This document shows positions 62,840 through 64,000 of a stretch of DNA of 64,000 nt, one piece after another. The stretch covers positions 1-64,000 of the forward strand of contig NZ_DASPLO010000007.1 of the NCBI RefSeq assembly GCF_035627495.1. Direction: 5' to 3'. This DNA comes from Methylocaldum sp035627495. Its GTDB lineage: Bacteria > Pseudomonadota > Gammaproteobacteria > Methylococcales > Methylococcaceae. The notes under the pieces are model-generated. The model made no database searches and was not told the DNA's origin. It saw only the letters and a program-made list of their open reading frames with translations. Each line of letters begins with the position of its first letter. Within the stretch, counting starts at the first letter, position 1. Made by a program: the position numbers and the translations under genes.

Positions 62840-63109
62840 TTAACGCCGCCGACCGCGGCCGCTTTGCCCACGGGGACGTTCCAGGTTAACCCGCAGGCAG
62901 TTGCCGCGCAGGGTATGGCCGTTCAAGGAGTTGATGGCGGCCCGCGCCTCGTGGCCCTCCATCTCGACGAAGCCGAAGCCGCGGCAGCGGCCGGAGAAAA
63001 TGTCGCGAGCCAGTTCGATCGAGCGCACTCGTCCGTGTTCCGCGAAAAGCTCGGTGAACTCCCGTTCGGTGGTGTCGGCTGGCAGATTACCGGCATAGAT
63101 TCTGAGCAT
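62840..63109 (-). CDS. RRM-type RNA-binding protein
   Basis: The 89-residue protein is a single RNA recognition motif. RNP2 is IYAGNL (4-9), RNP1 is CRGFGFVEM (about 43-51), and a short basic tail follows (PRGQSGRGRRR). Such single-RRM proteins occur in bacteria including cyanobacteria and methanotrophs and are often cold-induced. Good Shine-Dalgarno (AGGAGAA) before ATG 63109. Confidence 0.93.
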   Translation of the reverse strand: MLRIYAGNLPADTTEREFTELFAEHGRVRSIELARDIFSGRCRGFGFVEMEGHEARAAINSLNGHTLRGNCLRVNLERPRGQSGRGRRR

Positions 63110-63166
63110 GGTTTTCTCCTGAAGGTATGGGCGCTGCCCGGAGGCGGCGCAATGGTTGAAAAAGGA

Positions 63167-63188
63167 TTTCCTTAAATACTTAAGGAAA
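63167..63188. repeat. Perfect 9-bp palindrome at the left end of the MITE-like element
   Basis: TTTCCTTAA-ATAC-TTAAGGAAA is a perfect inverted repeat. Its right arm forms part of the element's left terminal repeat. Upstream of the RRM gene on the minus strand it could also act as a transcript hairpin. Confidence 0.6.
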
Positions 63189-63320
63189 CTCTGAACAAGT
63201 CGATTCCGTTCATGCCCTTCGACAAGCTCAGGAGAGCGTTCGACAAGCTCACCACGAACGGAATCAATACGTTACCGTTCGTCCTGAGCCTGTCGAAGGA
63301 CTTAATCAGAGCTTCCTTAA
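63180..63320. mobile_element. MITE/REP-like element with terminal inverted repeats
   Basis: A 141-bp block is bounded by inverted ends: TTAAGGAAACTCTGA at 63180-63194 and the complement TTAAGGAAGCTCTGA read from 63320 to 63306 (14 of 15 match; about 19 of 22 when extended to 63201 and 63299). Inside are inverted copies of a CCTTCGACARGCTCAGGA motif (63216-63233 and, reversed, 63281-63298), plus a GTTCGACAAGCTCACCACGA copy. This CTTCGACAAGCTCAGG family is a well-known dispersed palindromic repeat of proteobacteria. There is no coding capacity or transposase. It fills most of the gap 63110-63487. Confidence 0.65.
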
Positions 63321-63487
63321 GAGCGTGCTTTAAAGCATGCTTCGGGGATCGAGGCCGGTCATAAAGCGCTCGCACCCCACGATTCACGTTTTTTGGCGCA
63401 GCCGTTTCAAGCGGCTCACCAGTCTATTGACCAAACACCGGCATGGATGGCCGTAGTGCCTCCTCGGCAGCGATTCGGCATACCCAA

Positions 63488-64000
63488 CTACGGAACCAAC
63501 GCCGGCGGATCGTGTGCGGGGCTCGCTGTGGACCCCAGCAAGGACAACAAACCGCGCAGCAAGTCGATCGGGGCCGGCGGACACCCGGAAATGGCGAGGT
63601 CGACCGGGATCACATTGGAGACCGCTCCGCAACTGGCGTAGGACACGCCGAACTCGCCGCCGCAGACGGCGCAGTCACCGACGGCGATCACCCATTTCGG
63701 ATCGGCCGTCGCCTCGTAGGTTCGTTTCAGGGCCGCTTCCATGTGGCGCGACACCGGCCCCGTCACCATCAGAACATCGGCATGACGCGGAGAGGCGACG
63801 AAATGCACGCCGAACCGCTCGACGCCGTAATAAACATTGTTCAGCGCGTGGATCTCCAGTTCGCAACCGTTGCAGGAGCCGGCATCCACGTGGCGGATGG
63901 ACAGACTGCCCCGGAAGCGTTTGTCGATCACCACCTTGAGCCTGGCGCCCTCGCGCTCGATGGCCTCGTCCCCTTCGACTCCGCTCAGGACAGGCTTGGG
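63488..64000 (-). CDS. NuoB/HyfI-like small subunit of a group 4 hydrogenase or related complex (partial)
   Basis: The frame is open to the window edge, so the gene is cut off at its 5' end. At least 171 residues are visible. It shows VDAGSCNGCELEIHALNN, GVHFVASPRHADVLMVTGPV, GDCAVCGGEFG and GCPPAPIDLLRG, the [4Fe-4S] N2-cluster ligands and core of the complex-I-like small subunit of HyfI/HycG type. A GTG at 63934 is a possible internal start, but the preceding EREGARLKVVIDKRF looks like continuing protein, as in forms with an N-terminal ferredoxin-like domain. It would work with a large subunit and membrane subunits off the edge. Confidence 0.82.
   Translation of the reverse strand, partial: PKPVLSGVEGDEAIEREGARLKVVIDKRFRGSLSIRHVDAGSCNGCELEIHALNNVYYGVERFGVHFVASPRHADVLMVTGPVSRHMEAALKRTYEATADPKWVIAVGDCAVCGGEFGVSYASCGAVSNVIPVDLAISGCPPAPIDLLRGLLSLLGSTASPAHDPPALVP
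63971..63994. repeat. REP-like motif inside the hydrogenase-like gene
   Basis: CCCTTCGACTCCGCTCAGGA (63971-63990) is a variant of the CTTCGACAAGCTCAGG repeat found in the element at 63180-63320. It lies in frame in the coding strand, where it encodes VLSGVEGDE. Confidence 0.5.

Noticed and set aside
63172..63387. 71-codon frame across the MITE-like element
   Set aside because: Its residues (VVSLSNALLSLSKG) are the usual translation of this palindromic repeat family, not a gene.

Overview
The window comes from a gammaproteobacterial chromosome of moderately high GC content. The motility locus has the Pseudomonas-type order flgN/flgM - flgA - cheV - cheR - flgBCDEFGHIJKL. The housekeeping set (rho, trxA, metG, mrp, dcd, hemL, pepN, rmuC) and the ilvI-ilvH-ilvC-pssA-leuA run are also gammaproteobacterial. 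A periplasmic SBP56-type protein resembling methanethiol oxidase, a one-haem DUF3365 cytochrome and a group-4-hydrogenase-like small subunit would suit a methanotroph of the Methylococcales. That placement is inference; no methane or methanol oxidation gene is present. I found no rRNA, convincing tRNA, CRISPR array, transposase or prophage.

Layout. 1-5160: a J-domain membrane protein and a VWA protein (translationally coupled), a small membrane-anchored protein, and an FtsX/YbbP-type ABC permease. 5161-15375: flgB to flgL in one direction, with a sigma54-like site before flgB and a sigma28-like site before flgK. 15531-19907: cheR and cheV, then divergent flgA (sigma54-like site), a textbook sigma28 promoter, flgM, flgN and a PilZ flagellar brake. 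19925-22339: an autoregulated-looking TetR gene, an SBP56/methanethiol-oxidase-like protein and a DUF4242 protein. 22428-35969: metG (with an AT-rich mosaic core), mrp, dcd, a diguanylate cyclase, hemL, a DedA/pseudo-PAP2/LssY fusion, rmuC, rho, trxA, a HAD nucleotidase and cysQ. 36206-42295: branched-chain amino acid synthesis, with a terminator hairpin right before ilvI and a 37-codon Leu-rich leader peptide before leuA. 42349-54375: a family 4 uracil-DNA glycosylase, rimI, an RND metal-efflux pair, a haem protein, hypothetical genes, an alcohol dehydrogenase, a DUF99 protein, a second diguanylate cyclase and a POT peptide transporter. 54592-64000: pepN, an HlyD-ABC-ABC exporter, a histidine kinase, a YccF protein, an RRM protein, a MITE/REP-like element and the cut-off end of a hydrogenase-like subunit gene.

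How the parts fit. The flagellar genes show a two-tier sigma54 then sigma28 hierarchy that can be read from the DNA, with FlgM as the sigma28 checkpoint. Two cyclic-di-GMP synthases and a PilZ brake provide second-messenger control of motility. Branched-chain amino acid genes appear to be controlled at the leader RNA level in two separate places. The TetR-SBP56-DUF4242 operon looks like an inducible, probably periplasmic, sulfur-compound or metal response unit. Its TetR operator sits inside its own promoter, and the predicted transcription start coincides with the start codon.
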